Shown piece after piece: positions 26,871-35,177 of a DNA stretch of 64,000 nt. The stretch is taken from assembly GCA_036504075.1 (NCBI GenBank), contig DASXVX010000009.1, positions 140,177 to 204,176 on the forward strand. Reading direction: 5' to 3'. The DNA is from DASXVX01 sp036504075. GTDB taxonomy: Bacteria > Bacillota > Sulfobacillia > Symbiobacteriales > Symbiobacteriaceae. The notes below the pieces were generated by a model, which was given only the letters and a program-made list of their open reading frames with translations, did no database searches and was not told where the DNA came from. Position numbers and translations under genes: made by a program. The first letter of the stretch is position 1. The number at the start of each line of letters is the position of its first letter.

Positions 26871-27150
26871 ACGCGTCCGGTGCTTGACCAATAGATGTCA
26901 GTACGATATCAGGGACCGCGTCCGGTGCTTGCAGATAGATGAGTGTATCATGACAGTGACCGCGTCCGGTGCTTGCAGATGGATGAGGGTATCATGACAG
27001 TGAACGCGTCGGGTGCTTGCAGATAGATGACAGTACTCCAAAGAGAACGCGTCCGGTATCTCGCGATAGATGTCAGTACCATGACAGTGAACGCGTCCGG
27101 TATCAAAAGAGAGAAGACAGTACTCCAAAGAGACCACGTCCGGTACTTGC
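26871..27150. repeat. Seven 43-45 bp imperfect tandem repeats
   Basis: Units start at 26871, 26916, 26960, 27004, 27047, 27091 and 27134, each opening with a variant of ACGCGTCCGGT. The remainder of each unit is one of a few related versions, with TAGATG, CAGTACTCCAAAGAGA or ATCATGACAGTGA. The array occupies almost the whole gap between the serine dehydratase stop (27159) and the start of the AOR gene (26810), both leftward. The period is close to four helical turns. The parts between the conserved cores are themselves related, so it is not a CRISPR array. Confidence 0.85.
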
Positions 27151-27158
27151 CGGTCGCC

Positions 27159-28757
27159 TTACACCCCATCCTCCGGAAACTGGACCTGGACCCAGTTCTG
27201 GAACTGCCCCATGAGCCGCTCCCCCGTTGGGGTCGTGGCACACCCGCCCAGGGCGGTGCAGCGCAGTTCCCGGGGCATCGCCTTGCCCACCGCCAGCATC
27301 GCCGTGGCCACTTCGTCGAACGGAATCAGCCCCCGGTAGCCGCCCAGAATCATGTCCGCCGAGGTGTAGGCGTTGCCGCAGCCCATGGCGTTCTTGCCGA
27401 AGCACGGCACCTGGACCAGGCCCGCGACCGGGTCGCAGATCATGCCCAGCGAGTTCTGCATGGCCACCGAGGCCGCTTCTTCAGCCTGCCGGGCGGTGCC
27501 GCCCGCCAGTTCCACCAGCGCGGCCGCCGCCATCGCCGACGCCACGCCGACTTCGGCCTGGCAGCCGGCGACCTCCGCCGCAAACGTCGCCTTGCGGGCC
27601 ACAATCAGCCCGGCGCCGCCGGCGGCCCAGAGCGCCTTGCGCATCTGCTCGTCGGTCGAACCCAACTGTTCAGCCGCCGCCGCCAGCACCCCCGGCACAA
27701 CGCCGCAAGAGCCGGCGGTCGGGGCCGCCACCACCACGCCCATGGCGTTGCTGACCTCCATAACGGCGGTGGAGTAAGCGACCGCCAGGCTGACCGGCCC
27801 GCCCAGGAGCCGCCCGGCTGCGAACGCCTTGCGAATCTTCGGGGCCGACGGCGCAAACAGGCTGGCCGTCATCGTCAGTTCGTCGGTGAGGCCCCGCTGC
27901 ACGGCGGCCTTCATCACGTTCCAGATGCGGGCCATATGTGCGTCCGCCCGTTCGACGGACCAGCCCGAGCGGTTCAGCTCGTAGGCCAGGGCGGCCTCGC
28001 CGAAAGTCTTGCCGTTCGCCTCCGCCCAGGCCACCATTTCGGTGGCGCCGGGGAAGAGGGGGGAGGCAGCCGGGTTGGCCGCCACCGGCACCACCGGCGC
28101 CGCCGTACCCGCCCAGCGCACGCCGGGCAGCAAAGCGACCAGCGCCTGCAGCCCGTCCGGGAGCGGTCCATGGAGCTTGGCGTTGACCAGCGTCCCCGCG
28201 CCAGCCGCCACGACCGTATGGGACCAGACGCCGACGCCAACCCGTTCCAAAAGCGGGGCGACGGTGGCCCAGAGGCCGGCCTCGCCTGCCGCCAAAAGCT
28301 CAAAGTCATCCCCCGCCAGGAGCACCGGGTAGTGGCCCACCCGGTCCACCTGCATCATGCCGCCGCCCGTGGAGGCGCCCTGAACGTCCACCTGCCGCCC
28401 GCTGACGCCCGTAAGCTCCAGTCGGGTGGTGTTCGGGTGTTCGGCGCCTGCCAACGGCGAGACCACAAAACGGACGGCAACGCCCCGGGCTTTCGCCAGT
28501 TCCGGCGCTTTGCCCAGGTCGGGGTTCGAAGGTTCCAGGCCCAGAAGGCCGCCGGTGTAGCCCCGGTCGCTCCCCTGGCCCCGATAAGTCAGGGCCAGGG
28601 AGCCGCCGGGGTCAAAGCTGACCACGGCCGACGCCGGTTCTTCGCCCAGCAACTGTCGGGCCATCAGCGCCAGCCGGGTCGTCCCGGCGGTATGCGAGCT
28701 GGACGGACCGACCATGATCGGCCCCAGCACGTCGTTCAGAATCGACAGCTTCGGCAA
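27159..28757 (-). CDS. L-serine ammonia-lyase, single-chain iron-sulfur type
   Basis: The probable start is TTG 28757 behind GGGGGG, giving 532 residues. The beta domain comes first, with LGPIMVGPSSSHTAGTTRLA, the serine-binding motif. The alpha domain follows from about residue 240, with AAPTAGSCGVVPG and PCFGKNAMGCGNA, which supply cluster cysteines. Bacillus and Clostridium usually split these into SdaAB and SdaAA; here they are fused, as in enterobacteria. The reaction is serine to pyruvate and ammonia, with an oxygen-sensitive 4Fe-4S cluster. The gene follows livF on the same strand with a 206-base gap. Confidence 0.9.
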   Translation of the reverse strand: MPKLSILNDVLGPIMVGPSSSHTAGTTRLALMARQLLGEEPASAVVSFDPGGSLALTYRGQGSDRGYTGGLLGLEPSNPDLGKAPELAKARGVAVRFVVSPLAGAEHPNTTRLELTGVSGRQVDVQGASTGGGMMQVDRVGHYPVLLAGDDFELLAAGEAGLWATVAPLLERVGVGVWSHTVVAAGAGTLVNAKLHGPLPDGLQALVALLPGVRWAGTAAPVVPVAANPAASPLFPGATEMVAWAEANGKTFGEAALAYELNRSGWSVERADAHMARIWNVMKAAVQRGLTDELTMTASLFAPSAPKIRKAFAAGRLLGGPVSLAVAYSTAVMEVSNAMGVVVAAPTAGSCGVVPGVLAAAAEQLGSTDEQMRKALWAAGGAGLIVARKATFAAEVAGCQAEVGVASAMAAAALVELAGGTARQAEEAASVAMQNSLGMICDPVAGLVQVPCFGKNAMGCGNAYTSADMILGGYRGLIPFDEVATAMLAVGKAMPRELRCTALGGCATTPTGERLMGQFQNWVQVQFPEDGV

Positions 28758-28962
28758 GCGCAGAACCCCCCGGGGTATTCTCTTTCTCTCTCTTCGCTGG
28801 ACACAAGACAAGGGTGTAGGGAGGGCGGACGGCCGGGGCGAATGGGGGTTTCCGCAGCGACGTTCAAGTCGATCAGTCTGTCGAGAAATCAAAGGAGACT
28901 TGGGGAGCAAGGAAGCCCCCAGAAGCCCAAACCCCGGAAAATGCCCCACCAAAGGCCAAACC

Positions 28963-29676
28963 CTAATGCCCGAGGTACGCTGCCACTACATCCTTGTTCT
29001 TGGCCAGCTCCGCCGCCGGCCCTTCCAGCGTCACGTTTCCCGTTTCGATCACGTACGCCCGGCTCGCCAGCCGCAGCGCCGCTCGGGCGTTCTGCTCCAC
29101 GACCAGCACGGTCATGCCCTGCTTGTTGATATCCCGGACCGTCTGCAAAATGAACTGCGTCAGGTTCGGCGCCAGGCCCATGGACGGCTCATCCAACATC
29201 AGCAGCTTCGGCCGGCCCATGAGCGCACGGCCGACCGCCAGCATCTGCTGCTCGCCGCCCGAAAGCGTGCCCGCCAGCTGCGCCCGCCGCTCCAGGAGCC
29301 GCGGGAACATGTCGTAAACCCGGGCCATGTCGTCGCTGATTCGCTGTTTCTGACCCCGGGCCAGGAACGCGCCCAGGACCAGGTTCTCCTCGACCGTAAG
29401 CGGGCCAAAAATGTGCCGGCCTTCCGGCACATGCACGATGCCCAGGGCCACGATCTGTTCGGGCAGCATGCCCGTAATGTTCTGGCCCTGGAACCAGACC
29501 TCGCCCACCTTGGGCTTGAGGAGGCCGGAAATGGTCCGCAGCGTGGTGGACTTGCCGGCGCCGTTGGAGCCCAGCATCGCCACGACTTCGCCTTCCTCGA
29601 CCTTGAGATCGACGCCCTTCAGGGCTTCGATCGCACCGTAAAAGGTGTGGACGCCTTTGAGTTCAAGCATCGCCAT
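28963..29676 (-). CDS. livF: Branched-chain-type amino acid ABC transporter ATPase LivF
   Basis: A 237-residue cytoplasmic ATPase with Walker A GSNGAGKST, signature LSGGEQQMLAVGRAL and Walker B LLMLDEPSMGLAP. VPEGRHIFGPLTVEENL is the LivF-type Q-loop region. It is the last gene of a five-gene Liv set and starts 3 bases after livG ends. LivF and LivG together power uptake through the LivH/LivM channel. In this context the substrate may be proline, hydroxyproline or betaines as well as Leu/Ile/Val. Confidence 0.93.
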   Translation of the reverse strand: MAMLELKGVHTFYGAIEALKGVDLKVEEGEVVAMLGSNGAGKSTTLRTISGLLKPKVGEVWFQGQNITGMLPEQIVALGIVHVPEGRHIFGPLTVEENLVLGAFLARGQKQRISDDMARVYDMFPRLLERRAQLAGTLSGGEQQMLAVGRALMGRPKLLMLDEPSMGLAPNLTQFILQTVRDINKQGMTVLVVEQNARAALRLASRAYVIETGNVTLEGPAAELAKNKDVVAAYLGH

Positions 29677-29679
29677 GGT

Positions 29680-30450
29680 TTATGCGTCCTCCTCTTCCTT
29701 GCCGAGGTAGGCCTCAATCACGGCGGGGTTGTCCCGCACCTGATCCGGCGTGCCCTCGGCCAGCTTTTCGCCGTGGTCGAGCACCACCAGCCGCTCGGTG
29801 ACTTTCATAACCATCGCCATGTCGTGGTCGATGAGGAGGGGGGTGACCCCGGTATTCCGGATCTTGCGGATCAGTTCCATGAGCTCGGACTTCTCCGACG
29901 GGTTGAGGCCGGCAGCCGGCTCGTCCAGGAGGATCACCTTCGGCCGGATCGCCATCGCCCGGGCGATCTCCAGGCGGCGCTGCTGGCCGTACGACAGATT
30001 TTTGGCCTGCCGCCGGTAATCCTTGCCCAGGCCCACGAACTCCAGCCACTGCCGGGACTCTTCGTGGACCGACTTTTCCTCGCGGACCTGTGCGGGCAGG
30101 TGGAGCATGGAGTCAAAAATGTTCGCCTTGGTCCGGCAGTGGGTGCCCGCCATGACGTTCTCTTCGGCGGTCAGGTTCGGGAAGAGCCGCAGGTTCTGGA
30201 AGGTCCGGGCCATGCCCAGGGCCGTCCGCTTGTGCGGCCGCATGCCGTTCACCACCGTGCCGTCAAAGGTGATGGTGCCGGACGTCGGGTGGTAGAACCC
30301 GCTGATGCAGTTGAAGACCGAGGTCTTGCCGGCGCCGTTGGGGCCGATCAGACCGAGAATCTCGCCGGCGTTCAGGTGGAAGGAGAAGCTCCGGATCGCC
30401 GTAAGGCCGCCGAATTGCAGCGTTACGTCTTTTACGTCGAGCAACGGCAT
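29680..30450 (-). CDS. livG: Branched-chain-type amino acid ABC transporter ATPase LivG
   Basis: A 256-residue ATPase. Walker A is GPNGAGKTS, the signature is LSYGQQRRLEIARAMA and Walker B is VILLDEPAAGLNP. The C-terminal LivG extension ends in VIEAYLGKEEEDA. It opens MPLLDVKDVTLQFGGLTAI, as LivG proteins do. Spacing is 4 bases from livM and 3 from livF, so the operon is tight. Confidence 0.93.
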   Translation of the reverse strand: MPLLDVKDVTLQFGGLTAIRSFSFHLNAGEILGLIGPNGAGKTSVFNCISGFYHPTSGTITFDGTVVNGMRPHKRTALGMARTFQNLRLFPNLTAEENVMAGTHCRTKANIFDSMLHLPAQVREEKSVHEESRQWLEFVGLGKDYRRQAKNLSYGQQRRLEIARAMAIRPKVILLDEPAAGLNPSEKSELMELIRKIRNTGVTPLLIDHDMAMVMKVTERLVVLDHGEKLAEGTPDQVRDNPAVIEAYLGKEEEDA

Positions 30451-30454
30451 TTGG

Positions 30455-31420
30455 CTACTCCTCCCCCTTCAGGCTGTGCGGAGCGGGCCAGAGGCCCGTC
30501 GGCCGGAAGACCATGAGCAGCATGAGCGCGAGCCCGAAAACCAGGTAGCGCCAGTCGGCAACCGCCCGCAGGAACTCCGGCAGCAGGATCACCAGCGCAC
30601 CGCCCAGAATGACGCCGGGCACGGAGCCCAGACCGCCCATGACGACGGCGAGCAGAATCGTGATCGACTGCATGAAGCTGAAGGACATGGGCGAGACGGC
30701 GGTCATTTTCACGGCAAAGACGGCGCCCGTCAGGCCGGCCCAGAACGTACCCGTCACATAGGCCAGCAGACGGTAGCCCAGGGTGTTGATGCCCATGGCT
30801 TCGGCGGCATCCTCGTCTTCACGCAGGCAGGCCCAGGCCCGGCCGATGCGCGATGAGCCCAGACGCGCGATGGCGATCGTGGAGAGCACGAGCACGACGA
30901 GCATCAGGTAGTAGAAGTGAATCGGCTGAACCAGCCGGAACCCGAGAATCGAGGGACCCTGCAGGCCGAAGATGCCGCTGGGGCCGCCGGTCACGTCCAG
31001 GTTGTTGGCCGTAATCCGGATGATTTCGCCGAACCCCAGGGTCACCAGGGCCAGGTAGTCGCTGCGCAGCCGGAGCACGGTGAAGCCGATCAGCGAGCCC
31101 AACAGCATGGCCAGAGCGCCGCCCAGCGGCATGGCCACCCAGAAGGAGAAGTGGAACTTCTGGGTCAGAATGCCCACGGTATACGCACCCACGGCGAAGT
31201 ACGCGGCGTAGCCCAGGTCCAGGAGGCCGGCGTACCCGACCACCACGTTGAGGCCCAGGGCCAGGGTCGTGTAGAACAGAATCTGGAGGCCCACGTCCAT
31301 GACGTAAGGGCTCTGAACCGAAAGCGGCATCACGAAGGCCATGGCAAGCAGCAGCACCAGGGCCGCCGGCTTTACAAATTTTATCTGGCTGGGCTTCAGC
31401 CACCGGTTGAGCGTCTTCAT
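30455..31420 (-). CDS. livM: Branched-chain-type amino acid ABC transporter permease LivM
   Basis: A 321-residue membrane permease with about eight to nine hydrophobic segments. The LivM hallmark GLNVVVGYAGLLDLGYAAYFAVGAY is present, along with FGEIIRITANNLDVTGGPSG and the ATPase-contact EA-like loop GRAWACLREDEDAAEAMGI. It pairs with LivH to form the channel. It starts 2 bases downstream of the livH stop. Confidence 0.92.
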   Translation of the reverse strand: MKTLNRWLKPSQIKFVKPAALVLLLAMAFVMPLSVQSPYVMDVGLQILFYTTLALGLNVVVGYAGLLDLGYAAYFAVGAYTVGILTQKFHFSFWVAMPLGGALAMLLGSLIGFTVLRLRSDYLALVTLGFGEIIRITANNLDVTGGPSGIFGLQGPSILGFRLVQPIHFYYLMLVVLVLSTIAIARLGSSRIGRAWACLREDEDAAEAMGINTLGYRLLAYVTGTFWAGLTGAVFAVKMTAVSPMSFSFMQSITILLAVVMGGLGSVPGVILGGALVILLPEFLRAVADWRYLVFGLALMLLMVFRPTGLWPAPHSLKGEE

Positions 31421-31422
31421 GA

Positions 31423-32331
31423 CTACATTCTCCTCGCGATTTTTTCACCAAGGAGGCCGGTGGGTTTGAAGACCAGGATCAGAATGAGGGCGCCGAAGGC
31501 GAAGACGTCCTTCCACTGCCCGCCCACCGTGCTGGTACCGAACACTTCCAGCAAGCCCAGCAGCATACCGCCGACCATGGCGCCCGGCAGGTTGCCGATG
31601 CCGCCCATGACGGAGGCCGTAAAGGCCTTCAGGCCGACGATAAAGCCCATGAGGAAGCTGACCTGTCCGTAGTAAATGCCGGCCAGAAAGCCGCCGGCGC
31701 CTGCCATGATCGATCCCAGGAAGAAGCCCATGGAGATCATCTTGTCGGTGCCGATGCCCATCAGTTGGGCCGCTTCCCGGTCGAACGCAGTCGCCCGCAT
31801 GGCCTTGCCCACGGTGGACTTCTCAATAAAGGCGTTCAGACCGATCATGAGCCCAAGGGCCAGGAAGAAGATCGACAGAGGCGCGTAGCCCACGTGGACG
31901 CCGGCCAGGTCGAACCCGGCCCGGGAGAGCCCCACGGGATAGGTCCGGAACGAGGCGCCCCACGGCTTGAACACCATAGTCGCATTCTCCAGGAACAGCG
32001 ACATGCCCAGGGCCGTAATGAGGAGGATGATCTTGGGCGACCCGCGCAGAGGGCGGTACGCGAGCCGTTCCACCGCAGCGCCCACACCGCCGGTGAGGGC
32101 CATGGCCAACAGCATGGCGAGCCCGATGCCAAAGACACCGTTGCCGATGAAGGTCTTGCCGAAGAGCATCAGCAGGCTATAGCCGATGAAGGACCCGATC
32201 ATGTAGAAGTCGCCATGGGCGAAGTTAATCAGCCGGATGATCCCGTAAACGATCGAGTAGCCCAGTGCGACCAGTGCGTAGAACGAGCCGATTACCAGCG
32301 CATTCAGCAGCTGTGCCAGGATATTGGACAC
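31423..32331 (-). CDS. livH: Branched-chain-type amino acid ABC transporter permease LivH
   Basis: The GTG at 32331 follows GAGGTGG and gives 302 residues; further upstream the frame crosses the hairpin region and is not coding. The start VSNILAQLLNALVIGSFYAL is the usual LivH N-terminus, followed by NFAHGDFYMIGSF. The coupling loop is VGKAMRATAFDREAAQLMGI. Near the C-terminus, VGGMLLGLLEVFGTS marks the family. It is separated from livJ by a stable hairpin. Confidence 0.92.
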   Translation of the reverse strand: MSNILAQLLNALVIGSFYALVALGYSIVYGIIRLINFAHGDFYMIGSFIGYSLLMLFGKTFIGNGVFGIGLAMLLAMALTGGVGAAVERLAYRPLRGSPKIILLITALGMSLFLENATMVFKPWGASFRTYPVGLSRAGFDLAGVHVGYAPLSIFFLALGLMIGLNAFIEKSTVGKAMRATAFDREAAQLMGIGTDKMISMGFFLGSIMAGAGGFLAGIYYGQVSFLMGFIVGLKAFTASVMGGIGNLPGAMVGGMLLGLLEVFGTSTVGGQWKDVFAFGALILILVFKPTGLLGEKIARRM

Positions 32332-32358
32332 AAAAATCCACCTCACGTCAGGATAACG

Positions 32359-32385
32359 GGGCCCACGACCGGGAGTCGTGGGCCC
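32359..32385 (-). terminator. Hairpin between livJ and livH
   Basis: A perfect 11-bp stem (GGGCCCACGAC, 32359-32369 with 32375-32385) with a 5-base loop and no T-run. It is more likely a partial terminator or 3' stabiliser that keeps the binding-protein message more abundant than the permease message. Confidence 0.75.
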
Positions 32386-32404
32386 CCATTCGAGGTGCTG
32401 GAGA

Positions 32405-33562
32405 CTACATGCCCTGGTTGACGACGAACTTGCCGCCCTTGACTTCGAGGACGAGGAAGACACCGTTCTTGCGGTTGCCCTTGTCGTCGAAGGCGACGGC
32501 GCCGGTCAGACCGTTGTAGCTGATGCCACGGATGGCCTTGGCGACCGCAGCGCGGTCGGTGGAGCCGGCAGCCTTGATGGCGTTGGCGATGATATTGGTG
32601 GCGTCATAAGCCTGGGCCGAGTACGGGCCGGGCTCGCCATACTTCGCCTTGTACTGCGGGATCCAGTCCTTGGCGGCGGTGAAGTCGCCGGCGGCCGGGG
32701 TGGTGGTGCAGAAGGTGCCTTCAGCGTTGGCGGCACCGGCGATCTCGATGATGGACGGGTCGTTGGAGCCGTCGCCGTACATGATCTTGGCGGTCATGCC
32801 GAGGCCCTTGGCCTGCTTGATGATCAGGCCGCCTTCAGCGTAGTAGCCGGTCCAGAAGATGGCGTCGGGGCTGGTGCCCTTGATCTTGGTCAGGGTCGTG
32901 GTGAAGTCCTTTTCGCCCGGGGTAACGACGTCCATGGTCACCGTGGCCTTGCCGGTCAAGGCGGCGTTGGTCAGGTCGGCCAGTTCCTTGGCGTAAGCGG
33001 AGTTGTCGTGGATGATGGCGATCTTCTTGGCGCCCAGCTTGCCGGTGAGGAAGGCGGCAGCGGTCTTGGCCTGGTCGGCGCCGGTCGGGTTCATGAGGTT
33101 GATGTTGTCGAACTTCTGATCAGTCAGCTTGCTGGCGTTGGCGGCCGGGACGACGACGCCGACCTTGGCGTTGTTGTACACGGTCTCAGACGGCAGGAAA
33201 GCGCCGGAGCAGTAACCGGAGACGGAAGCCACGACGTTCAGGGAGACGAGCTTGTTAGCGGCAGCAACGGCCTGGGTGGGGTCGCAGCCATCGTCCTGGA
33301 CTTCGAGCTTCAGCTTACGGCCGTTCAGCACGCCGCCCTTGGCGTTGATCTCGTCCATAGCCATCTGGATGGCCTGCTTCATGTCCTGGCCCATCTTTGC
33401 GGAGGAACCGGTGATCGGGAACGCGGCGCCGACGACCACGTCGCTCTTGTCTTCGGCGGGCTTGGTGTCAGCAGCAGGCTTGGCGGCGGAGCATCCGGCG
33501 AGGACCAGGAGCGCAAGGGCCATCAGAGCGGCCATCATGCGGAGCAGAGACTTGGACTTCAT
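32405..33562 (-). CDS. livJ: Branched-chain-type amino acid binding lipoprotein LivJ
   Basis: A 385-residue periplasmic-binding-type protein; the ATG at 33562 follows AAGGAGTG. The N-terminus KSKSLLRMMAALMALALLVL leads to the lipobox LAGC, so it is membrane-tethered outside the cell. The type I solute-binding fold is evident from VVVGAAFPITGSSAKMGQDM, VASVSGYCSGAFLPS and FWTGYYAEGGLIIKQAKGLG. It feeds the LivHMGF complex. Because a hydroxyproline epimerase gene ends about 100 bases upstream on the same strand, a proline or hydroxyproline ligand is possible but not shown. Confidence 0.92.
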   Translation of the reverse strand: MKSKSLLRMMAALMALALLVLAGCSAAKPAADTKPAEDKSDVVVGAAFPITGSSAKMGQDMKQAIQMAMDEINAKGGVLNGRKLKLEVQDDGCDPTQAVAAANKLVSLNVVASVSGYCSGAFLPSETVYNNAKVGVVVPAANASKLTDQKFDNINLMNPTGADQAKTAAAFLTGKLGAKKIAIIHDNSAYAKELADLTNAALTGKATVTMDVVTPGEKDFTTTLTKIKGTSPDAIFWTGYYAEGGLIIKQAKGLGMTAKIMYGDGSNDPSIIEIAGAANAEGTFCTTTPAAGDFTAAKDWIPQYKAKYGEPGPYSAQAYDATNIIANAIKAAGSTDRAAVAKAIRGISYNGLTGAVAFDDKGNRKNGVFLVLEVKGGKFVVNQGM

Positions 33563-33663
33563 TCGCAAAGTCACTCCTTCTAGGTGGTTGATCCCCTATG
33601 TGATGCGGGCAAGCCCGCCCGGGTCCGCTACAGGGTGTCCTGCGCCAGGAAACATGCGGGGCG

Positions 33664-34671
33664 TCAGCGGAGGAGGAAGCCGTTGCCGAGCGGGTCGGTC
33701 GGGTCGACAACGAACTGGTGGAACCCGGTGATATTCGCGGATCCGGAGACTTCCGGAATGACGGCGTCGTACTCGCCGGCTTTGGTCGTGCTCAGGATCT
33801 TGCCGCCAAACTTGGAGCCGACGATCGACTCGTTGATGAAAGAATCGCCGACTTGCATGTCGCCGAGCCAGTGCAGGTGAGCCAGCCGGGCGGCTGTCCC
33901 GGTCCCGCAGGGCGACCGGTCGATCTGCCGGTCCGCAAACACGCAGACGTTGCGCCAGTCAGCCCCCGGCCGATCGGGCTTATCATAGAAAATCGCACCA
34001 TAGATGTCCCGCAGTTCGGGCTCCAGGGGGTGTTCAATGTTGAAGTTCGCTTCGATGTAAGTCTTGATGGCCCACATGGCCTCCTGCAGTTGCGGCACCA
34101 TGTCCGGGCGCACCCGCAGGCCCACATCTTCAGCGCGGACAAAAGCGTAGAAGGCACCGCCAAAGACGATGTCGGCGTTGACCACATCCAGCCCCGGAAT
34201 CGGCACCTTTACGCCGGGCAGGAAGACGAACGAGGGCACGTTTTCAAAGGCGACCCGCGTCACCCGCTCCCCGTCGATGAACGCCTTGGCGATGACCTTG
34301 CCGGCCGGGGTGTCGAGCACCACGGTGGGTTCCGGACCGTCCTTCTGAATCAGGCCCGTCTCCAGGGCGGCGGTCACCAGGGCGATGACGCCGTGGCCGC
34401 ACATGGTGGAGTAGCCTTCGTTGTGCATGAAGAGCACGCCCATATCGGCGCCGGGCGTGACCGGCGGCGTGGGGACGGCCCCGTACATGCCGTGGTGCCC
34501 TCGGGGTTCGTACATGAGAATCTGCCGGACAAAGTCCAGGTGCTCCCGCATGTAGCGGCGCCGGTCCAGAATCGTGGCGCCGGGCAGAGGGGGGAGTCCG
34601 CCGGTGATGATGCGGAGGGGTTCGCCTGCAGTGTGGGCGTCGATCGTCTGGAAATGCCTGTTGAGGCGCAT
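33664..34671 (-). CDS. 4-hydroxyproline 2-epimerase-like proline racemase family enzyme
   Basis: The ATG at 34671 lies behind AAGGAGG; the longer frame upstream enters the repeat region. The product has 335 residues. The two catalytic positions are both Cys: STMCGHGVIA and DRSPCGTGTAA. Two cysteines indicate a racemase or epimerase; trans-3-hydroxyproline dehydratases have Thr at one of them. The opening FQTIDAHTAGEPLRIITGG is usual for the family. The likely reaction is trans-4-hydroxy-L-proline to cis-4-hydroxy-D-proline, the first step of D-hydroxyproline catabolism. A lyase, an oxidase and a second family member lie just upstream. Confidence 0.85.
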   Translation of the reverse strand: MRLNRHFQTIDAHTAGEPLRIITGGLPPLPGATILDRRRYMREHLDFVRQILMYEPRGHHGMYGAVPTPPVTPGADMGVLFMHNEGYSTMCGHGVIALVTAALETGLIQKDGPEPTVVLDTPAGKVIAKAFIDGERVTRVAFENVPSFVFLPGVKVPIPGLDVVNADIVFGGAFYAFVRAEDVGLRVRPDMVPQLQEAMWAIKTYIEANFNIEHPLEPELRDIYGAIFYDKPDRPGADWRNVCVFADRQIDRSPCGTGTAARLAHLHWLGDMQVGDSFINESIVGSKFGGKILSTTKAGEYDAVIPEVSGSANITGFHQFVVDPTDPLGNGFLLR

Positions 34672-34734
34672 TGGTGGGGCCTCCTTGTGGGTCTCGTTCT
34701 CGTTAGGTAGTACGGCGGCGCTCCGACCGGATGT

Positions 34735-35093
34735 CCTTCGGCGCTGCGGGCGGCTTACCTTGGAAATGATTCTCGCCGCCCGGGGCGCCTTCGTGCCTGC
34801 CGGACCCTTTGGGCCGGCGGCCATGCGCTTCGCTTGGCATTTCAGCCGTCTCCTTGGGTGTTTCGCCAGGCAACTGGGCCTGGTTTCCTGGCGCCAAGCT
34901 TGGTTGTCTTGTCGTCAAGAAAGGGGCGAGCCCGTCCGGCCATGGGTCGCAGGCGCATCGGGGCGAAAGTTAAAGATTCGCAGCCGCCCGGGGAGCGCAG
35001 CAGCGACGACGCCCAGACGTACCTACCCATGAGCTGCGAAGCCCCCGGGCGGCGAGAATCATTCAAAGGTAAGCGCCCCGCCAGCGCCGAAGG
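34735..35093. repeat. 359-bp segment bounded by 51-base inverted repeats
   Basis: The left arm (34735-34785) and the right arm (35043-35093) are reverse complements over about 46 of 51 positions with a few single-base gaps. Both contain CTTACCTT, TGATTCTCGCCGCCCGGGG and CCTTCGGCGCTG. The 257 bases between have no convincing gene. It interrupts the leftward catabolic operon between the lyase and the epimerase. It could be a MITE-like unit or a large structured RNA. There are no clear target duplications. Confidence 0.8.
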
Positions 35094-35170
35094 CCCGTGG
35101 CCGCGACGGGCGTCGAAACCGCCCAAGCCCCCGCGAGCGCCGAAGGCCCGTGGCCGCGACGGGCGTCGAA
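35083..35170. repeat. Two 35-bp direct repeats
   Basis: Identical or nearly identical copies at 35083-35117 and 35136-35170, containing GCGCCGAAGGCCCGTGG and CGACGGGCGTCGAA. The first overlaps the right arm of the inverted repeat; the second ends 8 bases before the stop codon of the DHDPS-family gene. Each copy has an internal CGACGGGCGTCG dyad. Confidence 0.8.
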
Positions 35171-35177
35171 GAAACGC

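Noticed and set aside
26871..27150. CRISPR array
   Set aside because: Repeats are imperfect, the stretches between the cores are related to one another rather than unique, and no cas genes are near.
34703..34918. 71-residue hydrophilic ORF inside the inverted-repeat element
   Set aside because: It has no ribosome site, its composition follows the repeats and no family is recognised.
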